Below, piece by piece: positions 12,663-52,963 of a DNA stretch of 64,000 nucleotides. The DNA is from Glandiceps talaboti (lineage: Eukaryota > Hemichordata > Enteropneusta > Spengelidae). Made by a program: the position numbers and the translations under genes. The stretch's first letter is position 1; the number at the start of each line of letters is the position of its first letter. Where the stretch lies: positions 10,687,391 to 10,751,390 of the forward strand of contig NC_135564.1 in NCBI RefSeq assembly GCF_964340395.1, read 5' to 3'. The notes under the pieces were generated by a model that was not told the origin of the DNA, did not search any database, and worked only from the letters and a program-made list of their open reading frames with translations.

Positions 12663-12912
12663 CAAAATATGGAATTTATATTCTGGTCGTTCTACATCAT
12701 GACAACGCATGTCAATGTCACTATTTCTGCTGTGTTCGAAATATGAGTCAAAACTTTCAAAATGCCATTACTTTCCAATATCTTTCTTCATTCAGCTGGA
12801 AAATACTCATGACCTAAGGGTTTTGTCACTATGAGTCACTAGACGAGCAGTGACAAAGACCCCTTAGGTCACTTGTATTTTTCTTGGCTGAATGAAGAAA
12901 AAATTGGGGAAT
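12663..12912. mobile_element. Foldback MITE-like repeat, family A, copy 1
   Basis: Arms at 12786–12830 and 12849–12897 are inverted repeats that begin CTTCATTCAGC and end GCTGAATGAAG, each with a CCTAAGG-type core. Related copies lie at 36338–36612, 47815–47905, 52470–52745 and 62335–62545. Confidence 0.65.
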
Positions 12913-13979
12913 AACAGCTAATTAAACCATCTATGCACTGTTCAAATATTACTTGCATAAACTGTTCATGTGATGATGACAAGTGTTTCATTTACGGTAG
13001 AATGCACCACGGGGACCAATTTTAGTAAATCAAAATCTCTCCAAATTATGCGACATAAAAGTTTGTTACTGGTTCTTTTGCAATAGTAAAAGAAATTCAG
13101 ATGTCCACCATCTTGTTTTCAAGGAAATCCTCAAACTATTTTTCCAAAGAATTACCACAGTATTCTGCGACCATATTGGATTCTAAAATGGCGTCATTTT
13201 ATATCACTTGTCCTCTGTTTCAAAGCTTGTATGGTGACTACTGTATTTTTTTACTTGATGTTTAACCAAGAACTGGTTAGAGTTTTCTTAGTCCAGTTCC
13301 TGACTAGACATAATGTGTGAAGATAATGTAGTGTAAAATCGGAATACGGTCGTCAGGAACTAGACTAGAGTTTTCTTGAACAAGGATACAGTAGAATTTA
13401 AGACTTCTATTTCTGAGACTCATACTAACTTAAAACCATCGATGGACAAATGACATAATTCTAGTTTTAAAAAAAAGATCTATGCGACATTGACAATTCT
13501 CTGGCTCAACTATCAAGTATTGAATACCTAGTAACTAAAAGATGACATATTTATTAACTTTACACTTGAACAAGTGAAAAACAACAAAAGGTTAGTACAT
13601 TTTCTGTTTTATTAAAAGATGTAGTTTACTTATGTGCAAAAAAGGTCTTTAAGATTATAAAACATGATTTCATGGTTTTGATGATGAACACTAAATTTGG
13701 ATGCAAATGTTGACACTCTTAGTTCAGTTTTTAGTTTGACACACCTTAAAGTAGTTAAACAAGTTGTTTGTGTTGACTTATTAGTAGAACCTGAGAATTT
13801 TACAAAGGGTGAATAGGATTTATTGTTAAACTCACTTATTTACATTTGAATAGTTTATATTTGTTCTTCACCAAAACATATATGACAGTGGCAAGTCAGC
13901 TATCATAAAGATAGCAGAGACACAAATTTAAAACTATGGTTGCAACATATTGATATAAGCAAGTGACAGACATTGATAT

Positions 13980-14290
13980 AACAACACTCACGATAGGGTG
14001 GTTTCTAAGAGAGAAAGTTTCTCTCAAGTGGCCACACATTCAATGTTTACACTATCTTGATTACAGGATGATTATAGCCATGTAATCAAAACATCGCTAT
14101 CACCTACTTAACTAATCTACCACACAGTTTCAATAATTACACCCAGAGTAGGGTGGTGTCTCCGTTAGCGAATTTACCTCAAATGGCCACACATTCAACC
14201 TCATTCACTATCTTGATTACAGGGTAATTATGTCCACATAGCAGAGACTTTGCTATCGCCCACTTGTGTAGTCTACCACACTGCACTCAG
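13980..14290. repeat. Tandem pair of ~150-bp dispersed repeat (family D)
   Basis: Two diverged copies (about 13980–14125 and 14145–14290) share GTGGCCACACATTCAA, CACTATCTTGATTACAGG and CACCTACTT...CTACCACAC blocks. A third partial copy is at 29100–29205 in a myosin intron. Confidence 0.6.
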
Positions 14291-14399
14291 TGAACAATAA
14301 TAGTTTTAGTTTGTGTCTGTCTTCATTAGCCAATAGCTTACTCTCCATAGTAGCTAATAGTAGCACACACAAATCGACAAATGAACAAACCAAGAATCA

Positions 14400-16487
14400 G
14401 TAATGATAATAAGTATCAATCATTCTCACACAGTGTCGGTAGAATCAAGTTGAAACCTTTTTTTCCCCATTTACACTTGTTTGCTTTGTTCAATATATAT
14501 GCTAAATTGAACATGATAAAGCTGTGTGCATATTGACAGAATAATTTTACGAATACAATATCATTTCAACTCAGTTAACTGATTTAAATATTAATGTTTA
14601 CAAAAAAAACCCCATAATTGCACAAAGCATTTTTTTTCTATATTCACAGTATCAATTTGGGATTACAAAAAAAATGATTTTTATAAATCTTGTTTATTCC
14701 AAATTTACATAATATTGTTTCTTATTACTCCATGTAAATGTTCTTTCCCTTTACAATGTCACCTTAAATCAAAAGTATATATAAAGTATGGGTAAATAAA
14801 ATTGCCATAAATTTACATAATTTTGCATAAATTTGCATGCTCCAGTGACAACACTGCAAAAATTGTACGTGTACATAATTAGATGGCACCGATGACTTTT
14901 TAAAAATGAAACATGCATAACAAAAAACAAAACTTTTACTTCGGTACCAAAATCGTGAACTGTTAATGTAAGACTAAGTGTCTAAATGGTACACTTTTTC
15001 AGAATTACGTAAAGCAAAAGATAGAAATTATGTCCTAATAATAACAAAAAAAGAAGAAGATTTATCATGACCTTTGACCTTTCGTTTCTCGTATTATCAT
15101 GAAATCAAGAAACCAAAGTTAACTCCAGCTTGGAATGATCAATAGTAATGACTACATTCGTATTTATTTGAAGAGACCATTGAAAGTAAGTTTTTTAGAA
15201 GGCAGTATACTATACACATCAGTCAAAAGACTGCCTTCATATTGCTAAGTATTACCTTTGTGTTTACACATGAAACACGAACCAACACTATAATTATTTT
15301 CGTCAGGTATTTGGTCCTGTCTTGTATGTGATTCTCTTGGATATCAACTATGTGTACATGTGTTTTGTGTACAAACTGTCATGCGTTTGTGTACAAACTA
15401 TCGTGTCTTTGTGTAAAAACTACCAAGTGTCTTGACTATAAAAAGTCTATCGGAAATTTCTTAAGCACAATTTAAACACCAATATTGTCCTTGTCCTTGT
15501 ATGTATGGATAAAGACCGACATGTACACAAAACACATTTCATTGGGAATACTGAAAGCCTTTGGCAAGTGTAACCATGGCAACAGCATGGTACATCATGA
15601 CATTCAAAACTCTACAAACATATCATTGAAAGCAAAAAAATAAACTTGCAAACACTAAACATATCATTCAAAGAAAAGATCGTAAAAATTCAACAAACTT
15701 GTGGCCAAAGTAACTGTTTGATCAAATTTTTCAAAGATGTTGATTTTTTTTTCTTTATCTAAACACCAAACAATTTTAATTTAATGATTTGAAGTAGCAC
15801 CTCATATGTCTCCTAATATATCTCTGTTGACTGCACTGATAGGGTAGTTGCTATGACTACATAAAAATATGCATGTGAAAAATTAAGTGTTTACAGCACT
15901 ATGCTTACATTCAGTGTAGGTGGGCATGACTTATACATATCATGTACACATACATCTGGTACATGACTTTACAAAGTCATGTATGATCTTATATGATGTC
16001 GGTGGCATCTGAAAGCCTTGTACATATATAACCTATAAACTGAAAAATGAAATAAATTGATGTTTCATACACGAACTTCCAACTTCTTACAACGTAAATA
16101 CATTGTTGTCAACGTACAGTGAGAATTAAAATAGCTGTGTATTGCTCTGCAAACATAACCAAAAGTGACCCTTCTACCATCCACACTAGACAAAGAAAAT
16201 AAAAACACACACACTTATAACTGATTGCCTACTGCACTTCGTAGCAGTATCATGGCATGGGGGCAAGTTAAAGTTAATACATAGCTAACTAAATCATTTA
16301 GTCTGTGTATACAACTTACATATACATCAAACTACATGTGATCATGTATGCTTACAACAAAAGTATAATTTCAACAGAATTCATGTAAACACAGCTACTT
16401 AGAGTCAACTGTAAAGGTGCCATGTATAGCTTATAACATAATAGTATATCTATGTTTATACATCACTATTTCTGAGTGCGACTGGTC
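14400..16487 (-). other. MYO1B: Probable 3' UTR and flank of the myosin gene
   Basis: This AT-rich stretch follows the myosin stop codon at 16488 and has no open frame of note. The first canonical minus-strand AATAAA I find is at 15168–15163, which would give a 3' UTR of about 1.3 kb. Further copies lie at 14693–14698, 13549 and 13611. The true cleavage site cannot be fixed from sequence alone. Confidence 0.4.
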
Positions 16488-42465
<25,978 letters not shown>

Positions 42466-42489
42466 TTTGATGCATCAGTTAATCTCTGT

Positions 42490-45400
42490 CTGTAACACAG
42501 AAAGAAAAATATTATACAGTATAAAAATAAATTCACCGAATCTGATCACCATGATAAGTTGGGTCATTAGTCTATATATGTACCTGTAACACACAGAAAT
42601 AAATGAGAAACCTTTAACGGGAGGAAATAAGAACTCAGTGGCTGCACAGGATCAACAGACAACTGTCTATGCCATTGACGTCCTGTGTGAAAATTCTACA
42701 CTTTCACACACATATTTTGAATGCTAGATAATTGTGTAAACAGATATGTGGAATAAACTAGAAATGTAGAAACTGATTTTTGTAACAATATCCGTGTGAA
42801 ACAATGACAATCACCTGAATACATTACAAACAACCAATGGAAGACTAAACCTATCGTATTATTTATTCATAAACATGTAATGTTCTGAATAGCAATGTAA
42901 TTTAAGCATACTTTAAACGTATCTGTTTTGGTCAGATTTAAACTCTGCCTGTTTATGATATAATTTATAGACTGTGCTTGGGTAGTCGAGAAGATACAAT
43001 GGGGGGGGGGGGGGGGGAGTTATCTATTAGGTATTTTAGTGTGGTGCACACCCATGGGTTTCCAACCAAATATTTAGTACATGTACAAGGCACAGTTTAC
43101 CAATTTTCCCTCTCTGGGTTCCCAAACTCCAACAAAATTAATAGGACAGTTAAATGCTGTATGATGAAATCACATGACATATTATTAATATCAAAACTAA
43201 AAACAGTAAGTTTTCTGAAATAGCATTCTCCTTTGGGTTCAAAATATTTTTCATACTTTCATTATGTTGGAATTTCACTCAGGTTACATACAAATGTGTC
43301 ATACTCTGTGTATCTGGTGAACCAAAGTGTAGGTACTACATAGGGGTATGTTTAATAAACCATGTCATTCCATACATAGTGTAACAGCCACCTCATGGGA
43401 ATTTGGTGATGCTATATAGCAGAACTGAAAAATGTTTTTGTTTTTAAAAGTTAGGTACACGTACGTACGTACGTAGGGAGGTATACATACATATGTAGGG
43501 AGGGGGGAGGCTGGTTGGTCAGGTGGTTGGTTGGTTTTGAAACCAATAGGTCATCTATAGGCCAAAGTACAAAGGCAATTTGGTTAGCAATTTGTCATAT
43601 GCTGTGATGCTAGCATCTATGGCTGAGTGCATACAGGGCAGTGATAGAACTTAGAAGCAACTTGCAATGACACATAAAATCCTACATGTTGGATTCATTG
43701 TGATGCATCTGTCAACATAGTCTGGATGCAAAAGTGGTCTCTAGCTAAACCACCCATAATGATACCATATACATGTACATAGGAATTAGACTACTGTCAA
43801 TACCAAAAGGCACTGTGATTACACAAATGTATGTGAGTATATGGAGCAATTATTTGCCTGCAATGAATTTCTACATAATAAGTGTGCTGCTCACCAAATT
43901 ACCTTGTGTATCTCTTAGCCTTATTCCAATTCACTACACTAGAATGTAGAATGTAAAGATGACACAGGTATTAACTGTAGTACACAATATACAGGTACAA
44001 TCCTACATGCACAACATGGAAATTACAACACAGACACAAGGTATACAAATTGCTAAAACCATCATAAAAACATCGGAAAGTGCTATCTCTTCCTCTTAAA
44101 ACAACGGCTATTATTGTACATCTTTATGACAGCAGGTTATTAGAAAAGGTAGGGTTTTCAATAAGTTGCATTTTTACTACCCACGCAAAATTGAAATTGT
44201 GCTGCCCCTAGGCTAGTCTTCTGACATATACTATAATACACTTGCCGTACACCATTCACAAATGTCACTGTGTTTATCATTATACATACTTTACAGATGT
44301 ATTTTTTTACATATACTGACTGTACTCAATTTATCATACATGTATGACGAGTTAGTGCCAAAGGGCCTAATGATACTTTTTGTGATTTTTCAACAATACC
44401 CCCAGTAACAATTTTGTATACTTTTCTGTTATTGCTGTGATCTCACAAAGAGCTGACCTTTATTCTGAAAGATAGCTATGCATAAAATCATTTCTCGTTA
44501 TTTCACAATGGTCGCATATTTCTCAAATCGGTCTAAATATGTTGATAGCTTACTGTTTCTCTTCACATCTCACTACTGGGTAGTCTGTGTTTTTGAATGA
44601 TAATGGTTTGGTAAAGTTCTGAATTAAAGTTGGCTTCGAGTTAGGAAAGCCTCATACTAAAAATGTTGCTGCTGCCTTTTTTTCCTCAAAATGGCATTTT
44701 GTCAGTAGGTTCTTTTGGCTAAATTAACCCCTCCACATGCTTCTCACACAAGAAAGGTTGCACAGAAATAACTATACTCAATTTGATTCTTGTTTTATTA
44801 GTATCTGACACAACGAGAATTTATAGCAGTTACAATAATACCAGTTCTTTATATTCACTAGTTAGTATCAAAATATTTGAAGTAATGAGAATTTATAGTT
44901 GTTGCTGTTAACAGTTCTTCAGTAACTTTGAGACTCTGAAGGCTTCATTTATCATGGGAATAATGATCTCATATTTTAAAGAGCTTGATACTTTGCCAGT
45001 TTCCTTCAAAATTATCAAAATACTAAAGTCTTAATATGATTTTTATATTATTGTAAATAAATGTATCACTTCAAAGACAAAATGACCACAATATATTCAT
45101 AGATGTCATTCATGTCATAAACTATAAATTTTACAATAAAATAACTACAATGTATTTACTAATGTGTAAAGTACAATAATTTTACAAAGCAAGGGTTCTG
45201 GTACATGTACATCTTTCTCATAAACTGCGCCCTCTAGTGGCAAAGTCTAGTAGAACAAAAGGTTAGGTAGGTCAAAGGTGAATATTTGAACAATACCTGT
45301 CACACATACAGAGGCTAAACAATTCATTTATATTTGCTGTAGAGCAAGACAAATAGGAGATATGAGTACAAACCATTGTTCTATTTGCTACACTCAAACA

Positions 45401-45560
45401 AATGTGAGATACACTGTAGGAGTATAAGCCATTATTTTATCTGTTTGAAAAGTACATCACATCAGATGGTTGAGTGTTGGAGTAACATATACATGTATTT
45501 ACATTTCAGGGCTTGAAAATAGCAGAAGTAAAGGGCGCAGAGACTAGAACTCCCAAAATC
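42490..45560. other. Upstream of the myosin, no supported exon
   Basis: The myosin's 5' non-coding exon should be upstream of the acceptor at 42490, but I could not pick a promoter or donor with confidence. A G16 run lies at 43001 and TACG units at 43458. No protein-like frame. Confidence 0.5.
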
Positions 45561-45945
45561 AATATCTAGACTACCAAATTAACTAGCCCAGGGCACATAT
45601 ACAACTAAACATTGTATCTAGACTATCTAGTCCAGGGCACGTAGACTACTAAACACTATCTAGACTACCAAATTAGCAGTAGTCCAGGACACATAGAATA
45701 CTAAACATTGTATCTAGACTACCAAATTAGCACTTGTCCAGCACATAGACTACTAAACATTGTATCTAGACTACCAAATTAGCAGTTGTCCAGCACATAG
45801 ACTACTAAACATTGTATCTAGACTACCAAATTAGCAGTAGTCCAGGACACATAGACTACTAAACATTGTATCTAGACTACCAAATTAGCAGTAGTCCACG
45901 ATACATAGACTACTAAACATTGTATCTACGTGCAGACTAGCAAAT
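45545..45945. repeat. ~54-bp minisatellite
   Basis: About seven units of CATAGACTACTAAACATTGT, ATCTAGACTACCAAATTAGC and AGTAGTCCAGGACA. Confidence 0.9.
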
Positions 45946-46295
45946 TAATAAGAAATTAATAGGAAATTCTGGTCGAAACAGTTCACTTGCTTAAGACGCT
46001 GGGTATATCCGTAGCCATGCATATAATATATTGTAGAACTCATGGCACCTAATCTCACTGCATTTCACAGCAGTGTTCATTGTAAATTTAATTTATTGAT
46101 TTCCTATCCGAAAAACTTTGGGTTAAGTATGGGATAATGCTTGACAACTTTAACAGCAACAACATTCAAGGAGGTCCTCAGACTTAGGATTATCTAGAGG
46201 ACATGTGATAAATATTTGGCTGGTAAAGCTTGACAAGTAACAAGCCTGCAGAACAATAGAATAATCCTCATTGTCTCCATACTATCAATTCATCC

Positions 46296-46384
46296 TATAG
46301 TCTAGAGGCTATCCATGGCTTTGAACCATTCTCCAATCTTTCTCTTCTTCTGGAAAAGGCTTCAAAGCCATGGACAGTCTCTGA
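46296..46384. repeat. Short inverted repeat
   Basis: AGAGGCTATCCATGGCTTTGAA and the inverted TTCAAAGCCATGGACAGTCTCT flank ~40 bases. A related palindrome is at 53085–53145. Confidence 0.5.
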
Positions 46385-46765
46385 ATCCAATCCTACTGTC
46401 TCTGAATTCAATTCTAGTCTCTGAATTCAATTCTACAGTCTCTGAATCCAATTCTACAGTCTCTGATCTCAATTCTAGTCTCTGAATTCAATTCTACAGT
46501 CTCTGAATCCAATCCTACAATTTGTGAATTCAATTCTACAGTCTCTGAATTCAATTCTACAGTCTCTGAATTCAATTCTACAGTCTCTGAATTCAAATCT
46601 ACAGTCTCTGAATCCAATCCTACAATTTGTGAATTCAATTCTACAATCTCTGAATTCAATTCTACAGTCTCTGAATTTAATTTTAGTCTCTGAATCCAAT
46701 CCTCGTCTCTGAATTCAATTCTAGTCTCGGAATTCAATTCTACAGTCTCTGAATTAAAATCCTAC
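46385..46765. repeat. ~21-bp minisatellite
   Basis: About nineteen units of TCTGAATTCAATTCTACAG with CTCTGAATCC variants. Open frames on both strands are repeat artefacts. Confidence 0.9.
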
Positions 46766-47299
46766 AGTTTCCAAGTTTCTCCCTGAATAGTGTATTTTTT
46801 ATTTTATTTTTTTGTATGACACTTTTTAGTATTTCATTGTTTGGTACATTTTTGTACTTTAGTCTTCTTGTCATGTATGTAAACAGCCCTGAGACGTACT
46901 ATACATGAAGTGCGCTTTTATGAAATTAAATAATAATCATAATAGTTTAAATTGAGGTTTTGATCCATCTCTCACCTCTAAGAGAGATCTCCATGAAAGA
47001 TAGCACCACTGTATGGTTTTGATCATGACTAGTAGTGATTATAGAAAAATAATTGGATTCTGTCTATGACTGCTTCATTGCCTGATGTAATGCTGTGGTT
47101 CTACATCAAAGACTAATACTAATCCTATAAGGAATGGGTATAGGATTTGTGGGCATACCCTGGAGTTGTACTACATTTAGCCTGACCTTGTAACCTGTAT
47201 CGAGTCGGATACACATATATTCATACGAAACATTAAAATACATTAGAAAACTCACATTCCTTATTTTTGGAGAAAACAATGGTTCAACAATTAGAGTAA

Positions 47300-49560
47300 C
47301 TGACCTTATTTGGGCATAGTGTGCCTGGGTACGATATGGCAAATTATTGCATGAATGTGAGGGCGCTGTTCCCCACTGAATTACAATGGAGGCGATACGG
47401 ATGTACGGTAATTCCACAATCAACAATAATCATACATTCAACCAACTGTGGTTTCTTTGTTATGAAGACACACATCTACACCTACATTTGTACAGCTACA
47501 TCACAAACACCCAGCTTAGCTTGTAAACACTGTAACTATTAAATTCATGTCCTTTTCAATAAAATCCACCTGGAACTTACACATATAATCAATCATCTGT
47601 ACACAACTGAACTATGCTAATGCCCTGCTTGTGATATGATTTACCAAGCACACACACCTGACTATTGTGAAGAGCTTCGAACTCATCCCATCATATAAAT
47701 AAAGAAATCAAGGTCCATATGATCCGTTGGCCTCTAGTAACCTACAGACTTCAGTTCAGCATTCTCACCCACAAAAGTTATATAATAGATACCCAATAGG
47801 TGAGAAAGATTTTTTCACTTCTCATCTCAGACTCAAAGTAACAAGGCCCCCTAGGTCACTCATATTTTACTTGGCTGAATGAACAAAACTATTGGGGAAT
47901 AATGTTGGAAAGGTCCAAGATTGGACCTTCTTTGGTAAAATAGGTCATTTTAACTTGGTGACTCTTATCTGTTCTGTGTACCCTATAAATATATTGAAAG
48001 ATTCAAACCAAAGCTCATTTAAGAAATACAGAGAGAGCATTTATATGGACACTATTATGTGTATATTAAACCAAGAATAGCCAAGGGCCATTACGAGGTG
48101 GAAGATAACGTAGAGTAAATCATAACATGGTCATATTGGAACTAGACTAACTAAACTGAAACAAATCATTATTTTTAAATCTACCCATGTGGCGATTCCT
48201 ATGATATAAAAATAACGTCTCAATTTATTGCTTGATTATAATCTATGTAAATTACACTATCATTGATCATAATCACTAAATAAACCATCATATGCTACCT
48301 TTCACATTCAAAAACAGAAAGCTTTTAAACACATTGATGTGATTTTGAAAGTAGTGAACGTCAGTTTATGACAGCATAAAGGAGCGTTGTCAATTACAGT
48401 GTGATTTCATAGATAAGACTTGAATGTTGTCTAAAAATAACACTCTTTACTAAAAATGAATTAAATCTCAATATTTCAATAAATACTCAGAAAGTCAATA
48501 TTCAGTTTCAAAGTGCATACAGCTGAATTGGTATTTTTGTAAATATAAAGTATGTAAGTAGGTAAAATCTATCTGACTTTTTGAAGTGTTTTACCAGGGT
48601 GTTATACCCAACCAAAAATAAGGTACAACATATGGAATCTATATGCGTTTTACCAGACCTCTCCTCCTTCTGTTATCAGGGTTCTCAGGGGTTCAGGTAA
48701 AATTTTCAAAGTTGTGTTTGGAACAAACGTTAAATTAAACACTAAGGTTTCCCAAACCTTAAGTCGAAAATAAATATTAGATAAATTCAAATAAACAGCA
48801 AATGAACAAATTGGAATGTGTTAGCTTGTGTACTGATCTCATTTCAAAGCTATACATTACAAACAGATAAACTTGATGTATTTCTAAAAATAAACTCTTG
48901 ACTAAAATATGCTGATGTTCTTGAATTAAATCCATAATTCAATGTATATACAGTCTGGTTCATTTTAAATGCATACAGCTTAATATTAGAGGATACAAAT
49001 CAATGGTAATCTTAGATTCTTATCTTGTATATTGATCTTATTTCAGTACTTACACCTTACATGCCCTATAGATGTGCCACACCCACATGTGACATTTAAA
49101 TATGAGATGAATACACTGTAGATATACATATAGCTGACAGTTATATATGAATTGGGTAGGCTATTCACAGAAACACAATTCTCTATGTCTTGTCTTTGCC
49201 ACCATGTACTTTGGAGATGGTTTGCAGATAATCTTCATGGCCCGGATATGGGTTTAGTTGGGCCTGTAAGCAGTACTGTCAAAGTTTTATCATATGCCCC
49301 AAGTAGTGGAAACATGATTTGAATCACATACAATTGTAATCATATAAATTGGCACTGAAATATTATTTTATTCATAGAAACGTTAAAATAGTGAAGACAA
49401 AACAAAGCCAAATCACTGAGCGAATGGATATCGATGAGTGTGCCACTTGCCATATTTGGGCAAAGTGTGCCGGGTCATGATACAGATAATTATTGCTTGG
49501 GTTCGCTACACATGCTCTCCATAGCATTGCAATGGAATCGATACTGGGTATACATGTATG
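47300..49560. other. Non-coding, diverged duplications
   Basis: The block GGGCATAGTGTGCCTGGGTA...CAATGGAGGCGATAC at 47310–47410 recurs, diverged, at 49450–49545. Segments at 48360–48560 and 48780–49010 share TCTAAAAATAA.ACTCTT.ACTAAAA and GCATACAGCT blocks. A partial family A repeat is at 47815–47905. No gene seen. Confidence 0.45.
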
Positions 49561-49564
49561 ATAA

Positions 49565-50060
49565 TAGTTTTAAAGGCCCTGTTAAGATAAGGATTGAGAT
49601 TTATCGGCTTTTGGAAACAGGTCGTTGGCAGAGCTGCAGGAAAACTTGGTTAGAGAACAAATAATTGATCCTATGTAATCCTTATAACTCAACTGACAAG
49701 ATAACACTTACAACATGTATGTAAGAACCTGTGACTGAAAATCTGACCTTCAAAGTCTTACTTTGAATCAGGATTAAAATCTAGGTATGAAAACTGATTG
49801 TCTAACAAAGCTATAGAAAAAGTTGGTCCTGATCCTGAACAAAAGAATGATCCTATGTAATCAACATAGCTCCACTGATTAGAAAATGCTAATGTGAGAA
49901 CCTGGGATTGATTCGCTGGCCTTTAAAGGTCCAGTTCAGATAATGAGATTAGGATTACATTTTGGTATGTAAAATAGCTTTTCGAGCAAAGCAATAGAAA
50001 AAGTTGGTCAAGAACAAAGAAAGATCCTATATAATCCTCAAATTAAAATGCCACACAGTG
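49565..50060. repeat. Three tandem ~180-bp diverged units
   Basis: Each has AAAGG.CC.GTT.AGATAA.GA, a TTGGT...GAACAAA segment and GATCCTAT.TAATC. Confidence 0.55.
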
Positions 50061-50163
50061 TATATTACTATATTACATGTACATATGACTGCATGACAGT
50101 TAGTGCTGCAGCAGGTCCGGTATTTCTGATGTCGACTGCAACCGGAAAATAACCGGCATAATA

Positions 50164-50920
50164 CAGCTTTATCCTGAAGATAATGTAAGGTTTCTATATA
50201 TCAAATTCTTTTTTAGAGTCTAACAAATAAGGAAATATATGATGACAGATGTGGAGACTGATACAAAGAAAGTTATAACACTTTTTGTAACATGATGCAG
50301 GAAGACTAAGACCAACATCTGTTCAGATAACATACAGGTACTATGTGTTGGGTTCGTGTATCACGTTAACGATTTAATGTGTTTAGGTTGAATATTTACA
50401 TATTTTGTGTGTGACAGGTCACACAAGAAATATGCGTGTCACCATGGCAATGGCCATGTTTTAAGCCAAAATCATATAATGTCTCCCAGTAGTTCAGTAA
50501 TGGAAACCTGGAGAGTAACTTAATGTTTTGTAGGACAGCTTTATCCTGGAGATAATGTATGGTTTCTATATATAAAATTCTTTTTTTAGAGTCTAACAAA
50601 TAACGAAATATATGATGACAGACATGGTAGCTGTCCTACAAAACATTAAGTTATTTTCCAGGTATCCATTACTGAACTACTGGAAGGCAAAATGTGATTT
50701 TGGCTCAAAACATGGCCGTTGCCATGGTAACATGCATACTTTTGGGGAAGAATGGTTCCTGTGTGCGGGCTACTTCCTATCACACACACAAAACATAGAA
50801 TGTTCAACCTAAACACATTAAAACTTTAATATGATCCACAAACCCAACACATACATGTAGTATCTTTATTTTAACCGAACAAATGTTGGTCTGAGTCTTC
50901 CTACACCATGTTACATACTG
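50164..50920. repeat. Large inverted repeat with an internal direct repeat
   Basis: Arms of about 240–285 bases (about 50290–50540 and 50630–50915) are inverted copies, from AGGAAGACTAAGACCAACAT to TTAATGTTTTGTAGGACAGC. The centre (50537–50626) repeats, in direct orientation, the segment before the left arm (50164–50253). Confidence 0.8.
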
Positions 50921-51652
50921 TGCTCTAACTTAAGTTGTAATAATTTTTGGCTCTGTCTGGAAGAGTTTGATAGAAGAGTCTAATTTCTTGAAACAGTGAC
51001 AGGGTTACAGGAGAAATTGGCATAAAAATTTGATCTCTACAAAATAATATTAAAATTAACCTCATTTTAAAAAAAAAATCCAAAATGGCTGCCAAATATT
51101 ACATGTACAGGTGAACAGATTGTCAATCTCCTTGAAAACAGATGGCGAAACCCAAAATTTACTTTATCATTTCAAAAAGACCATGAAAAAGCTTTCATAT
51201 GGCAAAGTTTGGAAAGATTAGAATAACTAATTTTCATGGAAGCTAGTCTAGTCCCTATACAGTATTGACGTGATTTACACCAGTCCTCCACTCACGTATA
51301 GTCAAAGCCGTTACTCTAGAAATCCTGAGATGCATGAGCCACCCTCACAGTCATTAACATCATGTCTTTGTTAATCAATCACAAAATCCTTACATACAGT
51401 CCCTCATAAAGTTAGTGTTTATTGGGGCAGATATGTAATAAATGTTCAAGTATGGTATATTTGTCAACTAAGGGTGCTACTTATACACTGTTTACATCAC
51501 TATAACAGTTGGGGTTCACTGATTGGATGAATAACTTTTTTGTGCTGATTGAGGGACTTTGACCAGAGGAGGTTTAGTTAGAGACCACATTGGCATCCAG
51601 ACTCGGAAGTTGCACGTTTTACCTTAACGTCTTTTTAGTAGAGTGTGCAGGC

Positions 51653-51683
51653 AGGCATACATACATATACATACATACATACA

Positions 51684-51715
<32 letters not shown>

Positions 51716-52024
51716 CATACATACATACATACATACATACATACATACACACACACACATACATACATACATACATACATACATACATACATACATACAT
51801 GCATACATGATACATGCATACATACATACATTCATACATATGTACGTACATACATACATACATACATACATACATACATACATACATACATGCATACATG
51901 ATACATGCATACATACATACATACATACATACATACATACATACATACATACATGCATACATACATACATACATACATACATACATACATACATACATAC
52001 ATACAGACATACAGACATACAGAC
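51653..52024. repeat. (CATA)n microsatellite
   Basis: About 370 bases of CATA with CATG and CAGA variants. A ~95-base block containing TGCATACATGATACATGCAT occurs twice. Confidence 0.95.
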
Positions 52025-52409
52025 ATGTACATGTCTAAAGTCCTACAACTATAAAATGCATTCCTTACATACAGAGATATCAATACAAGATAACAAAGAT
52101 CAGAATCCAACATACCACACCACTTACATCACATGGTATATTTCCAAACAATATACATTATTAATAATATATATATGTAATATATAACTGCCATACATTA
52201 TTTTTCTCTTTTTTTTTCATTGAATAGCTTTTGTAGTTTATTAGTTTTCTTATGTTATGTAATGCTTCTTTTAGATAGTTTATTACTTTTGTTATTATTT
52301 TCCTTTTATGCTTTTGTACCATTAACAACTCCCCAGGGTTTTGTTACATGTAAACTAAACTAAATAGAATGGCAATTCACAATTTCATTTTCATGTAATA
52401 CTTATTATA

Positions 52410-52447
<38 letters not shown>

Positions 52448-52469
52448 GCCAAGTTGACTGCACTCAAAC

Positions 52470-52745
52470 AAAAAATGTGGAATTTATACTCTGGTTGCTC
52501 TATGTAAAATCAATGTGTGTCTACATCATTCCTTTTATGGTGTTTAAAATATGCGTCAAAATGTTCATAGTTATCAATACAGGTGAGATTACATGTATAT
52601 TATTCCCCAAATACTTCAATTCAATTGAATTCAATAACTTTATTATCCGTATATGAATGCAGAAATTTGTCTTTAGGCTCAAACTTTTCATCATTCATTA
52701 CCTAAGTGTTTTGTCACTTCTTGTCTTTTATTGGTTAGTCTAGTA
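52470..52745. mobile_element. Family A repeat, copy 4 (diverged)
   Basis: Shares GTGGAATTTATACTCTGGTTG, the ATATTATTCCCCAAATA end and CATT.ACCTAAGTGTTTTGTCAC. It is cut by unrelated sequence and followed at once by the CT tract. Confidence 0.45.
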
Positions 52746-52748
52746 ACT

Positions 52749-52963
<215 letters not shown>

